Origin: Chitinophaga sp. MM2321
GTDB taxonomy: Bacteria > Bacteroidota > Bacteroidia > Chitinophagales > Chitinophagaceae
Length of the DNA: 64,000 bases
NCBI RefSeq assembly: GCF_964033635.1
Contig: NZ_OZ035533.1
Location: forward strand, 3,472,001-3,536,000
Direction of reading: 5' to 3'
Part shown: one piece after another, positions 55,460 through 63,624 of the stretch
How the letters are laid out: every line of letters begins with the position of its first letter
Position numbering within the stretch: position 1 is the first letter of the stretch
Notes under the pieces: generated by a model
What the model was told of the DNA's origin: nothing
Database searches by the model: none
The model's input: only the letters and a program-made list of their open reading frames with translations
Translations under genes and position numbers: made by a program

Positions 55460-56503
55460 TTAAATACTGTTCTTCATGCTTTTCTTCGTGCACCGCTTCA
55501 TGATAGCGTCGATACTCACGGTAGCGCCGTTTTTTGTACGGCTTTCCTGTGCAGCTTCCATGAAGGCATAGATCCCGATGGTTTCCGCCGGATCAGCAGG
55601 TGACTTGCCTGTTTCGAAGAAATTAATAATTGGTGGCATCAGTGGTGCATAGCCGGTGAAATTACCCAGTGGCATATGGCCTTTTTCTCCAAATGCATGT
55701 CCGCCGAAATCCCAGGTACCATTGCGGTTACCACGAAGGGTACCAATGCGGCCGCCTTCCCAGGTACCTACCACCAGGTCGGTATCCGGTGTATAAACAC
55801 GGGAAACGCTCTTACAATCAGGGCCCAACATCGTAAATAGCATTTCTACCCCATGAATACCATACCAGTACAGGTCAGGATGTGTGGGCTCCATGGGTGC
55901 CGGTGTAAAAATATCTACACCTTTTACTTTTCCGATCTTTCCGCCTGCTACTTCCTGCACACTTTCTATATAACGCAATGTAGAGGAGGAAAATACCGGT
56001 ACATTATAATGTTTTGCGGCACGATAGATTGTCAGCACATCTACCAGTGATGCGGCTACTGGCTTATCTATGAATACCGGCTTTCCTGCTTTGAATACCT
56101 GCAAGGCCTGTTGCAGGTGTTCCCGGCCATCATTGGTTTCCAGCATCACCACATCCACTTCTTTCAGCAGTGCTTCAATAGAATCCACGATCTTTACGCC
56201 CTGCTTTTTAATAGCTTCCGTATGCCCCGGAATACTGTCCACACTGGATTTGATGCTCCTGCTACCATATGGGTATGCTGCTACCACACGAAGACCGCCG
56301 TATTTATCGCCCGCATTGGGGTCATTGAGTATTTTGGCAAAATGAGGACCATGTTCAGTATCCAAACCTATCACGCCTATACGGCCTCCCTTTAAAGAGG
56401 AGCTGGCCAATGCTCTGGAGAGCGGGCCTGACAATGCAATGCCGATTCCTGACAATGCTGCTGTTTTGATAAATGCTCTGCGCTGGTATCCTGTTTCTTT
56501 CAT
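55460..56503 (-). CDS. Gfo/Idh/MocA oxidoreductase with Tat-type leader
   Basis: About 347 residues from the ATG at 56503 (MKETGYQRRAFIKTAA); the longer frame lacks a leader. A twin-arginine leader with Ala-rich core is followed by GRIGVIGLDTEHGPHFAKIL, a variant of the NAD-binding loop, and the VFIDKPVAAS motif with its Lys. It would act in the periplasm on a sugar or inositol. It belongs with the AraC gene and locus 5 by position. Confidence 0.85.
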   Translation of the reverse strand: MKETGYQRRAFIKTAALSGIGIALSGPLSRALASSSLKGGRIGVIGLDTEHGPHFAKILNDPNAGDKYGGLRVVAAYPYGSRSIKSSVDSIPGHTEAIKKQGVKIVDSIEALLKEVDVVMLETNDGREHLQQALQVFKAGKPVFIDKPVAASLVDVLTIYRAAKHYNVPVFSSSTLRYIESVQEVAGGKIGKVKGVDIFTPAPMEPTHPDLYWYGIHGVEMLFTMLGPDCKSVSRVYTPDTDLVVGTWEGGRIGTLRGNRNGTWDFGGHAFGEKGHMPLGNFTGYAPLMPPIINFFETGKSPADPAETIGIYAFMEAAQESRTKNGATVSIDAIMKRCTKKSMKNSI

Positions 56504-56678
56504 AAAATGAATTTGATATTTTATAACCTGTCTGTTTATTTGCTTGTTGCATTGAATGTATCCTGGCAAAATACACTACATCAGGTTGTTTTGCAAACTT
56601 CTTCCTGCTTTTTCCTGATAGGACAATGGTAATCCGCAGCATGATGATTAAAATCCCCCAAACAGCAAAGCCGCGTAT

Positions 56679-58091
56679 TTAAAGCGTTTTCGCAAGATTT
56701 CCCAGCTGTCTTAATTTAGCGTTTAATTCCTCAGACCAAGGTAGGCCAATGCATAGTCTCATACAATTTTCAAATTGATTTTGCAGGGTAAACATCCGTC
56801 CCGGCGCAATGCTGATCTTTTGTTTTATGGCCAAATCATATAGTTCCGTAGTATCAATACCTTTGCTGAACTCCACCCAAAGCGCAACCCCACCCTGAGG
56901 TCTGCTTGTTTTAGTTCCCTTTGGAAAATATTGGGCGATGGCATGAACATAATTTTGATAATTGTGCTGCAAGGTGCGGCGCAGCTGGCGGAGGTGATTT
57001 TCATACCTGCCGGACTTCAGGAAACTGGCAACCGCTTCCTGTATGATAGTAGCAGAAGATATGGAATGAACCAGTTTTAGCTTCAGTAGCCTTTCCTTGT
57101 ATTTGCCCGGGGCCACCCATCCTACACGATAACCTGGCGCCAGGGTTTTTGAGACAGAGCTGCACCATAGCACATTTCCCTCCTGGTCAAATGATTTGCA
57201 ACATTTTGGACGTTGCGTACCAAAATAAAGGTCACCATATATATCATCTTCAATGAGCGGAATATTATGTTTGGCCAAAAGCGTGACTATTTCTTTTTTA
57301 TGTTCATCCGGGATGCAGCTACCAAGCGGGGTATTGAAGTTAGGCACCAGCAAACAAAGATTGATCTTTGGAATAGCTTGTTTTAGGGCGGCTATCTCTA
57401 CCCCTGTAGTAGGGTGTGTTGGCAGTTCAAGCACTTTCAATCCCAGGCTGATGGCCAGTTGTAAAATCCCGGGATAACAGGGGCTTTCCACGGCAACGGT
57501 GTCACCTGGTTTTCCCAGCGCCATCAGGCAAAAAGACAATGCATTCATGCCTCCGCTGGTAGTTACCAGGTCATTTTCATGCAATTTTCCGCCCCAGGCC
57601 ATAGAGCGGACGGCAATCATTCTCCGCAATTTAACGTTACCCTGTAAGTGATCATATGCTGTACCTCCGTCCTTCAGTTCCCGTGTTGCCTGTACAATTT
57701 CCTTTTTCAGTTTTGCCAATGGCAACAGATCTCCGGAAGGAACCCCTATGGAGAAAAGGGTGAGGTGATGGTTTCCCATATTGGCATAGACTTTACTGAT
57801 CAATTCGTCCGGTTCATTACCGTTGGCAATTGATAAAGGCCGGCTTATTTCAGGAAGCGGAAGTTTCAGGTAGGGTAACCTGCTCACAAAATAACCCGAT
57901 TGAGGTTTTGAATCAATCAGTGACTGCGCTTCCAGTTCCAGGAACACCCGCTTGGCTGTATTCATGCTGATACCATGTTCCTGGCATAACATTCTGACAG
58001 AGGGTAACCGGTCGCCGGATTTTAAAACGCCGTTTCTGATTTGAAAGGCAATTCCGTTCGCTATCTCGTTATATAAAAAATCCCTACTCAT
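56679..58091 (-). CDS. MocR/PdxR-type GntR regulator with aminotransferase domain
   Basis: About 470 residues from the ATG at 58091 (MSRDFLYNEIANG). The N-terminal winged helix (LKSGDRLPSVRMLCQEHGIS, NTAKRVFLELEAQSLI) is fused to a class I aminotransferase-like domain with the PLP Lys in SSVSKTLAPGYRVGWV. MocR proteins bind PLP and amino compounds to control vitamin B6, GABA or transport genes. It is divergent from the EamA gene with overlapping promoter space of about 100 bases, so it likely controls that exporter. Confidence 0.9.
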   Translation of the reverse strand: MSRDFLYNEIANGIAFQIRNGVLKSGDRLPSVRMLCQEHGISMNTAKRVFLELEAQSLIDSKPQSGYFVSRLPYLKLPLPEISRPLSIANGNEPDELISKVYANMGNHHLTLFSIGVPSGDLLPLAKLKKEIVQATRELKDGGTAYDHLQGNVKLRRMIAVRSMAWGGKLHENDLVTTSGGMNALSFCLMALGKPGDTVAVESPCYPGILQLAISLGLKVLELPTHPTTGVEIAALKQAIPKINLCLLVPNFNTPLGSCIPDEHKKEIVTLLAKHNIPLIEDDIYGDLYFGTQRPKCCKSFDQEGNVLWCSSVSKTLAPGYRVGWVAPGKYKERLLKLKLVHSISSATIIQEAVASFLKSGRYENHLRQLRRTLQHNYQNYVHAIAQYFPKGTKTSRPQGGVALWVEFSKGIDTTELYDLAIKQKISIAPGRMFTLQNQFENCMRLCIGLPWSEELNAKLRQLGNLAKTL

Positions 58092-58158
58092 TTTATAAAT
58101 GTAACTGTGTCCATCCAAATATCAAAAATTGAGACTGTATTTATTGCATACTCCGATC

Positions 58159-58166
58159 TATTTTTG
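58159..58166 (+). promoter_or_regulatory. TAnnTTTG box of the EamA gene
   Basis: TATTTTTG fits the -7 consensus 28 bases before the EamA ATG. A TTG at 58129-58131 is spaced 27 bases upstream, longer than usual. The MocR start is only 68 bases away, so the region likely holds the shared operator. Confidence 0.45.
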
Positions 58167-58193
58167 CATAGGAATTTAAAGTCCTCAAATATC

Positions 58194-59087
58194 ATGAATA
58201 GTAAATTATCGCTTGACCAACCCATAGAAAATACTGCGGGCGGTTGGATCAATGGCTTCATCGGTGTAGTAATATTCAGTGGTTCATTACCAGCAACAAG
58301 GGTGGCGGTCCTGGATTTCAACCCTATATTTTTAACGGCTGCCCGTGCAACGATTGCAGGGTTGCTTGCACTTAGTGTGTTGCTCATTTTTAAAGAAAAA
58401 CGTCCCACGAGGGCACAGATTTTCCCCTTGGCTATTGTGGCATCAGGAGTTGTAGTAGGGTTTCCGCTGCTGAGTGCATTGGCGCTACAGTATGTAACTT
58501 CGGCTCATTCCATCGTCTTTGTAGGTATGTTACCACTTGCAACCGCTGTATTTGGCGTCATACGTGGAGGTGAACGTCCCCGCCCGATATTCTGGTTCTT
58601 CTCTGTTCTTGGAAGTCTTTTGGTTATAGGGTATGCCATTGCCCAGGGGTTGTCTGCATCACCCATTGGCGATATACTCATGCTACTTGCCGTTATCTTG
58701 TGTGGACTTGGCTATGCAGAAGGTGCTAAACTCTCCAAAACACTGGGTGGATGGCAGGTCATATCATGGGCATTAGTGTTGTCATTACCGGTCATGATAC
58801 CTTTGCTATTTTTCCTGCTTCCGTCATCATTTGCCGGCGTTAGTGCAGCAGCCTGGGTTGGCCTGGCGTATGTTTCGTTATTCAGTATGTTTATTGGTTT
58901 CATATTCTGGTACCAGGGATTAGCGCAGGGAGGTATAGCAGCCGTGGGACAGTTACAACTGTTGCAGCCATTTTTTGGATTAGCCTTAGCCGCTACTTTG
59001 CTGCACGAACAGGTAAGCATTGGTATGCTGGGGATTACAGTTGGCGTCATTCTTTGTGTTGCAGGTACAAAGAAATTTGCAAAATAA
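58194..59087 (+). CDS. EamA/DMT family transporter
   Basis: About 297 residues from the ATG at 58194 (MNSKLSLDQPIEN); the longer frame crosses the MocR promoter region. Ten predicted membrane helices form two EamA repeats (ATRVAVLDFNPIFLTAARATIAG and the second half with QLLQPFFGLALAATLL). EamA proteins export amino acids or other metabolites. The divergent MocR gene suggests an amino compound or vitamin as substrate and inducer. A TATTTTTG box lies at 58159-58166. Confidence 0.88.
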   Translation: MNSKLSLDQPIENTAGGWINGFIGVVIFSGSLPATRVAVLDFNPIFLTAARATIAGLLALSVLLIFKEKRPTRAQIFPLAIVASGVVVGFPLLSALALQYVTSAHSIVFVGMLPLATAVFGVIRGGERPRPIFWFFSVLGSLLVIGYAIAQGLSASPIGDILMLLAVILCGLGYAEGAKLSKTLGGWQVISWALVLSLPVMIPLLFFLLPSSFAGVSAAAWVGLAYVSLFSMFIGFIFWYQGLAQGGIAAVGQLQLLQPFFGLALAATLLHEQVSIGMLGITVGVILCVAGTKKFAK

Positions 59088-59396
59088 CAAAGCAGCTTTA
59101 GTATTTCGTGTTTACCAGATATTCGCTATAAATGTTATGATGATGATCGTGAAGAAAAAATTGTTACTTCCCCTTTACTTTTTATTTTAACTTTGCGAAA
59201 GCAAAAAAGCATAGACTTTAGTTCGTCTGATTTTTCGATTTTGTACTGAAGCGATACAGTAGCCTGTGGTAATCTCCCCCTTCAATAAACCAAGCTAAAC
59301 AAACTCGCAGAATGTAATATTGCTACCTTTTAGCACAAGGTACAGGAAACCTATATGATATGCTATCAAGAAAAATAACGGGAAATAATTAAAAAG
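59088..59396 (+). other. Intergenic region with promoter of the DAP dehydrogenase gene
   Basis: About 300 AT-rich bases. TAACTTTG at 59188-59195 matches TAnnTTTG and follows a TTG at 59161-59163 by 24 bases. TTTGCGAAAGCAAA just after it forms a small hairpin. The remaining ~190 bases to the ATG would be a long leader with no recognised riboswitch. Confidence 0.4.
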
Positions 59397-60386
59397 ATGG
59401 AAAAAATCGTGAAGGATATTTTAAGAGTTGGTATTGTTGGTTACGGCAATTTAGGAAAAGGTGCTGAATTAGCCATTCAGCAAAATCCGGATATGGAGTT
59501 GATTGCTATTTTTACAAGAAGGGCACCTGCTGAATTGAATACCCATTCAAAAGTGGTGGCTATTTCACAAATAGCAGATTTCAAGGACAAAATTGATGTG
59601 ATGATTCTCTGTGGAGGATCTGCAAAAGACTTGCCGGAACAGGTTATCATGATTTCAAAATTGTTTAATACAGTGGATAGCTTTGATACGCATGCGAAAA
59701 TCCCTGCGTATTTTAAACAGGTTGACGAGGCTGCTACATCTACAGGTAAACTGAGTCTTATTTCTACAGGCTGGGATCCAGGGTTGTTTTCCATGGCGAG
59801 ATTGCTGGGTCAGTGTATTTTACCACAAGGGGACGATTACACTTTCTGGGGCAAGGGTCTGAGTCAGGGTCATTCGGATGCAGTAAGACGTGTTACGGGT
59901 GTTAAGAATGCTGTTCAATATACAATTCCTATAGATAGTGCCGTTGAAAAGGTCCGGGATGGTGAAAACCCACAACTTTCAACAGCAGAAAAACATCAAA
60001 GGGTTTGTTATGTTGTTGCAAATGAAGATGCTGATTTATCCGAGATTGAAAATAGCATCACTACGATGCCTCATTATTTTGATGAATATGATACTACCGT
60101 TCATTTCATTCCTGAAGAGGAATTATTAGAAAACCATTCGAGTATGCCACATGGCGGGATTGTATTTCGTTCAGGCGTTACAGGAAATGGCGCTAAACAA
60201 AGAATTGAATTTAGCCTGGCTTTAGAAAGCAACCCGGAATTTACAGCCAGTGTTTTAGTGGCTTATACAAGGGCTATCGGAAAAATGGCAAAAGAAGGTC
60301 AGACAGGGGCGCGAACAGTGTTTGATATTCCTTTAGGATATTTATCTCCAAAGTCCGCTGAGGAGCTTCGAAAATCTTTATTATAA
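59397..60386 (+). CDS. ddh: meso-Diaminopimelate D-dehydrogenase
   Basis: The 329-residue protein matches Ddh in length and order. The NADP site is RVGIVGYGNLGKGAELAI near residue 10-28, with FTRR for the phosphate. Substrate-domain blocks are DSFDTHAKIPAYF, STGWDPGLFSMARLLG and FWGKGLSQGHSDAVRRV. It converts L-tetrahydrodipicolinate plus ammonia to meso-DAP in one step for lysine and peptidoglycan. The gene stands alone with its own promoter and a perfect terminator. Confidence 0.92.
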   Translation: MEKIVKDILRVGIVGYGNLGKGAELAIQQNPDMELIAIFTRRAPAELNTHSKVVAISQIADFKDKIDVMILCGGSAKDLPEQVIMISKLFNTVDSFDTHAKIPAYFKQVDEAATSTGKLSLISTGWDPGLFSMARLLGQCILPQGDDYTFWGKGLSQGHSDAVRRVTGVKNAVQYTIPIDSAVEKVRDGENPQLSTAEKHQRVCYVVANEDADLSEIENSITTMPHYFDEYDTTVHFIPEEELLENHSSMPHGGIVFRSGVTGNGAKQRIEFSLALESNPEFTASVLVAYTRAIGKMAKEGQTGARTVFDIPLGYLSPKSAEELRKSLL

Positions 60387-60392
60387 TATATT

Positions 60393-60428
60393 AAGTGGTG
60401 AAGAAGGGGTAACCCTTCTTCACCACTT
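60393..60428. terminator. Bidirectional terminator between ddh and the ABC permease gene
   Basis: AAGTGGTGAAGAAGGG (60393-60408), loop GTAA, then its perfect 16-base complement (60413-60428). It separates two convergent genes. Confidence 0.85.
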
Positions 60429-60453
60429 TTCCGGATATGTTTTGGGTGCCCGG

Positions 60454-61431
60454 TCAGGTCCTGATTTCCTTCCGCATGAAAAGATAATACGCCAATGCAA
60501 AGCAAGCTGTTGTTGCAGCCACCAGCCCGGTTACCTGCGGCCATACAATCATAAGACTTTCTTTAAATGGTAACGGAGCAGGCACAGCACCCGCCATTTG
60601 TTCCATGGTTAAAGGTCCCAGACTTCTTACAGAAGGCATCAGTAACGTTGTTGCAGCATCCGTGTATAACTGGTTTGGTGCAATCCTGAGAAAGGAAAGG
60701 ATGATGTTATTATAGGCTATAACTGCTTCTGTTTGCAAAGAAGCCGGATCAGGAAGGATAGCAGTTATCACCATGTTTACAATGATCTGGTAGAAAACTG
60801 TAAAGAACAACCATATACCAATAGCAGTGAGAGCGGAGGTGGCAGCATGTCTGAATTTAACAGAGAGGCAAATCGCAAGACTGAGCCAAAAGCCGACATA
60901 TATTATACTCAATACAATAAACGCCAGTATACGAAATAATTCTGTTGTTTCGAGCGGAACCCCGGTAATGATCAGTCCACCGCCTATCATGAGTAATACC
61001 AGGCAAAAGAAAAGTACACTAACGACCAACAATGCGCCGTAAAATTTTGCCAGCAACAAGTTATCGCGGTAAACCGGCTGCGCCATCAGGCGGATTAATG
61101 TACCATTGTTCTGTTCTGTATTAACCGCATCAAAACCCAAGGCAATACCCAGCAGAGGGCCCAGGAAACTGATAAATATATGAAAGGTAGGCAGTGAGTT
61201 ATCAGATGTGGTAAGTAATTTCAGATAGACAAAAATGCGGTCAGGATCGTTGATATTAGCCACCACTTTTCTGATGTTTTCCAGCGATACATACATAGCA
61301 CCCAGGAAAGTAAGCAGGATTAAAAGCAACATTGTAATAAACCGCCAGCTGCGGATATGATCTCCCACCTCTTTACGTACCATCACCCGGAACGGGCTTG
61401 CAGCGCCCCTATGCCACCCGTTAACGGGCAT
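60454..61431 (-). CDS. ABC-2 / NosY-type transporter permease
   Basis: About 325 residues from the ATG at 61431; longer frames overlap the ATPase gene by 89 bases. Six membrane helices are seen, including FITMLLLILLTFLGAMYV, ALGFDAVNTEQNNGTLIRLMAQPVYR and a C-terminal VAATTACFALAYYLF. The ...DAVNTEQNNGTL... loop is typical of ABC-2/NosY permeases. It pairs with the ATPase 19 bases upstream and the NEW3 protein above it, forming one exporter operon. Substrate unknown. Confidence 0.85.
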   Translation of the reverse strand: MPVNGWHRGAASPFRVMVRKEVGDHIRSWRFITMLLLILLTFLGAMYVSLENIRKVVANINDPDRIFVYLKLLTTSDNSLPTFHIFISFLGPLLGIALGFDAVNTEQNNGTLIRLMAQPVYRDNLLLAKFYGALLVVSVLFFCLVLLMIGGGLIITGVPLETTELFRILAFIVLSIIYVGFWLSLAICLSVKFRHAATSALTAIGIWLFFTVFYQIIVNMVITAILPDPASLQTEAVIAYNNIILSFLRIAPNQLYTDAATTLLMPSVRSLGPLTMEQMAGAVPAPLPFKESLMIVWPQVTGLVAATTACFALAYYLFMRKEIRT

Positions 61432-61450
61432 ATTTTTTTTTGAAAAAAGA

Positions 61451-62440
61451 TTATTGAAGTAGACTTGTGGACTTCCCATTAGAAACTCTCTGTTTAAAAT
61501 TGCTTTCAAAAAAACGTTGGTAGATTTCATCCAACCCATATTCCTTTTTATGCACGCCCGTTACATTCAACCCCTTTTGTACAAAGAAACGAACGATGTC
61601 AGGGGTAATATCTATACGGCACGACAGCTCAATGGTATATTCTCCGGTTACGATATTATTAACCCCTTCCAGTTCCCGCAGCTCCTGTTCAAATCCCGGA
61701 GACACCCGCAAAGGCTCTCTGAAGGAAACTAACACCACGTATGATTCTTTCCCAAATAAATCACCTGATAAGGTTTCAATATTTCCTTCTATCAGTAACC
61801 TGCCTTCCACAAAAATGCCTACACGATCACAGATTTGTTGCATCTGATGCAGGTGGTGTGACGACAATATCACGGTAAGCCCTTGCTCCCGGCTGAGCTG
61901 GCGTATGAGGAAGAGGAACTCTTTTATACCGCTGGGGTCTATGCCCAGGGTAGGCTCATCGAGGATCATTACTTCCGGCTCCCTGATCAATAAATCGGCG
62001 AGCCCCAGCCGCTGCTTCATACCGCGTGAGTAAGCCCCTGCTTTTTTATGCATCTCCGCTCCCAGTCCTACCATTTCCATTGTCTTCTGCGCGCGTGATG
62101 CTATTTCATGTTCTGCAATTCCATTAAGACGGCCTATGTACATCAGGTTCTCAAGCGCGGTTAGATTATCATAGAACCCTACGTTATCGGGCATATAACC
62201 TACTTTCCGCTTCACAGCAATGGGATTGCGGGTGGCATTTATTCCGCAAACAACGGCCTTCCCTCCAGAAGGCTCTGCCAACCCCAACATCATTAATATG
62301 GTGGTGGTTTTGCCTGCTCCGTTGGGACCCAGGAGGCCAAATATTTCTCCTTTACTTATTTTCAGGGAAAGGTTATCTACAGCCTTTACAGCACCATAGG
62401 ACTTTGTTAATCCTTCCAGTTCAATGATCGGATTTTCCAT
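61451..62440 (-). CDS. ABC transporter ATP-binding protein
   Basis: The 329-residue ATPase has Walker A GLLGPNGAGKTTT, Q-loop in YMPDNVGFYDNLTALENL, signature YSRGMKQRLGLADLL, Walker B VMILDEPTLGIDPSG and switch His in SSHHLHQMQ. The C-terminal ~90 residues (YVVLVSFREPLRVSP) form the extension common in ABC-2 exporters. It is 6 bases after the NEW3 gene. Confidence 0.93.
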   Translation of the reverse strand: MENPIIELEGLTKSYGAVKAVDNLSLKISKGEIFGLLGPNGAGKTTTILMMLGLAEPSGGKAVVCGINATRNPIAVKRKVGYMPDNVGFYDNLTALENLMYIGRLNGIAEHEIASRAQKTMEMVGLGAEMHKKAGAYSRGMKQRLGLADLLIREPEVMILDEPTLGIDPSGIKEFLFLIRQLSREQGLTVILSSHHLHQMQQICDRVGIFVEGRLLIEGNIETLSGDLFGKESYVVLVSFREPLRVSPGFEQELRELEGVNNIVTGEYTIELSCRIDITPDIVRFFVQKGLNVTGVHKKEYGLDEIYQRFFESNFKQRVSNGKSTSLLQ

Positions 62441-62446
62441 AACAAT

Positions 62447-63295
62447 TTATCTTCTTCCATATTTACGAATCAGGTAATATACTATTCCCAGAGAAAGGAA
62501 GATAACCAGTATACCGATCCACCCGGAAAGTAGAGAGGTTTTTACAGTCATACGGAATGCAGCATTGCTATTGACATTATTGTTCTTTACTGTAAAGTTG
62601 GTAACATAATCACCGGCAATGGTTTTATCCGGAACATTCAATGTTGCAATAACATCCTGCGTTTGACCGGCATCAATCCTTTCAATTTTTGATGGCGTGA
62701 ACGTTGCATTCCATTTTACGGGCGTTTGTGCTGACAACTCCAATCCTTCAAGCGGTAGCGTGCCGGTATTCCTGATGGTCAACTCAATCTGCTTGCTTTT
62801 GCCTTCTGTGATATCATTACTCAGTCGCCCCGAAGGCGTGGTCAGCTCAATACCATAGTTGCCTTTTACCACTGCTTCCAGTTCAACGCGAAGTGTATCA
62901 GCATCGGTGACAGCGATAACCGGTATGTTGTATTTACCCGGTTTTACCAAAGGGGCGGCAGTGATCTCAATGGAAATTTCCTGCGTTTTGCCCGAATCCA
63001 GTCTCAGTCCTGCCACCTGGCTACCTTCTGTGCGAAGAACAGTATTCCAGCCCTCAGGAGTAAGCGTTTCCAATTTATATATCTGCGTATGGCCGCTCCC
63101 GTTATGCAGAGAAGCATTATACCGGAAGGGGTCTTTCGTTGTTGATTCAATATTCATCAACCGGACTGTAAAAGCAGATTCCACCTTGCTTTTGCTCTTC
63201 TGAGCATGGGCGGGTATTGCCAAAGCAAGAATAAAAAAAGGAAGACAAAAAAGCGAAATTAAATAAATCCGTAGATCGTAAAATTGTGCAGACAT
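62447..63295 (-). CDS. NEW3-domain membrane-anchored protein of the ABC operon
   Basis: The 282-residue protein has a signal peptide (ALAIPAHAQ), two Ig-like NEW3 repeats (about 40-140 and 150-250: LELTIRNTGTLPLEG-type pattern, AGDYVTNFTVKNNNVNSNA) and one C-terminal membrane helix (WIGILVIFLSLGIVYYLI) with a basic tail. COG1470-type proteins with this layout are often encoded with NosY/ABC-2 exporters; a periplasmic partner or receptor role is inferred. First gene of the operon. Confidence 0.8.
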   Translation of the reverse strand: MSAQFYDLRIYLISLFCLPFFILALAIPAHAQKSKSKVESAFTVRLMNIESTTKDPFRYNASLHNGSGHTQIYKLETLTPEGWNTVLRTEGSQVAGLRLDSGKTQEISIEITAAPLVKPGKYNIPVIAVTDADTLRVELEAVVKGNYGIELTTPSGRLSNDITEGKSKQIELTIRNTGTLPLEGLELSAQTPVKWNATFTPSKIERIDAGQTQDVIATLNVPDKTIAGDYVTNFTVKNNNVNSNAAFRMTVKTSLLSGWIGILVIFLSLGIVYYLIRKYGRR

Positions 63296-63348
63296 AGCAA
63301 AAAGGATAATAATTAAACTGGCTATAGTTTAAGAAAATAATAAATAAA

Positions 63349-63379
63349 GGACCGTCTCAATAATTTTGAAACAGCCTCA
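63349..63379 (-). terminator. Imperfect hairpin with IS-end-like sequence
   Basis: GGACCGTCTCAA ... TTGAAACAGCCTC can fold imperfectly. On the minus strand it follows the GroES-like ORF and is followed by a T-rich run, so it may terminate it. The GAGGCTGTTTCAA sequence also looks like the end of some insertion sequences, but no transposase is present. Confidence 0.3.
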
Positions 63380-63465
63380 TTAATTCAGCAAATAATTTAA
63401 GGGTGAAAAGAGTAACTCATTTCACGCGGTGCCGGCGAACAGCCGAGATTTCTTTAACAACAGGA

Positions 63466-63624
63466 TCAGGGAGCTAAAGGATTGCCGGAATAGCTGGTGT
63501 CCTGTGGAGATTTTTCTTTGGCGGTATCGGAGATAATGATGCCACCGGTTGTTCTTTCATCTGTGGAAACGGGTTTTACAAGTACCCTGTCAAGTAGTGT
63601 TTTGGTTTTTAAAGTGGTCGTCAT
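63466..63624 (-). CDS. Truncated GroES-like (Cpn10) protein, 52 codons
   Basis: From the ATG at 63624 the frame gives LLDRVLVKPVSTDERTTGGI and then IISDTAKEKSPQ, matching the N-terminal strand and the GroEL-binding mobile loop (GGIII) of GroES. It then diverges (DTSYSGNPLAP) and stops at 63466. Normal GroES is about 95 residues; the central and C-terminal barrel strands are absent, and the sequence after the stop shows no GroES remainder. It may be a decayed duplicate, or a small protein that keeps only the chaperonin-docking loop. No groEL is next to it. Confidence 0.6.
   Translation of the reverse strand: MTTTLKTKTLLDRVLVKPVSTDERTTGGIIISDTAKEKSPQDTSYSGNPLAP

Noticed and set aside
61432..61539. 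Upstream start of the ABC permease overlapping the ATPase gene
   Set aside because: An 89-base overlap is unlikely when an ATG at 61431 gives a normal 19-base gap and a sensible N-terminus.
63349..63379. Insertion-sequence end
   Set aside because: Only a short IS-end-like motif; no transposase, target repeat or second end was seen, so a hairpin is the safer reading.
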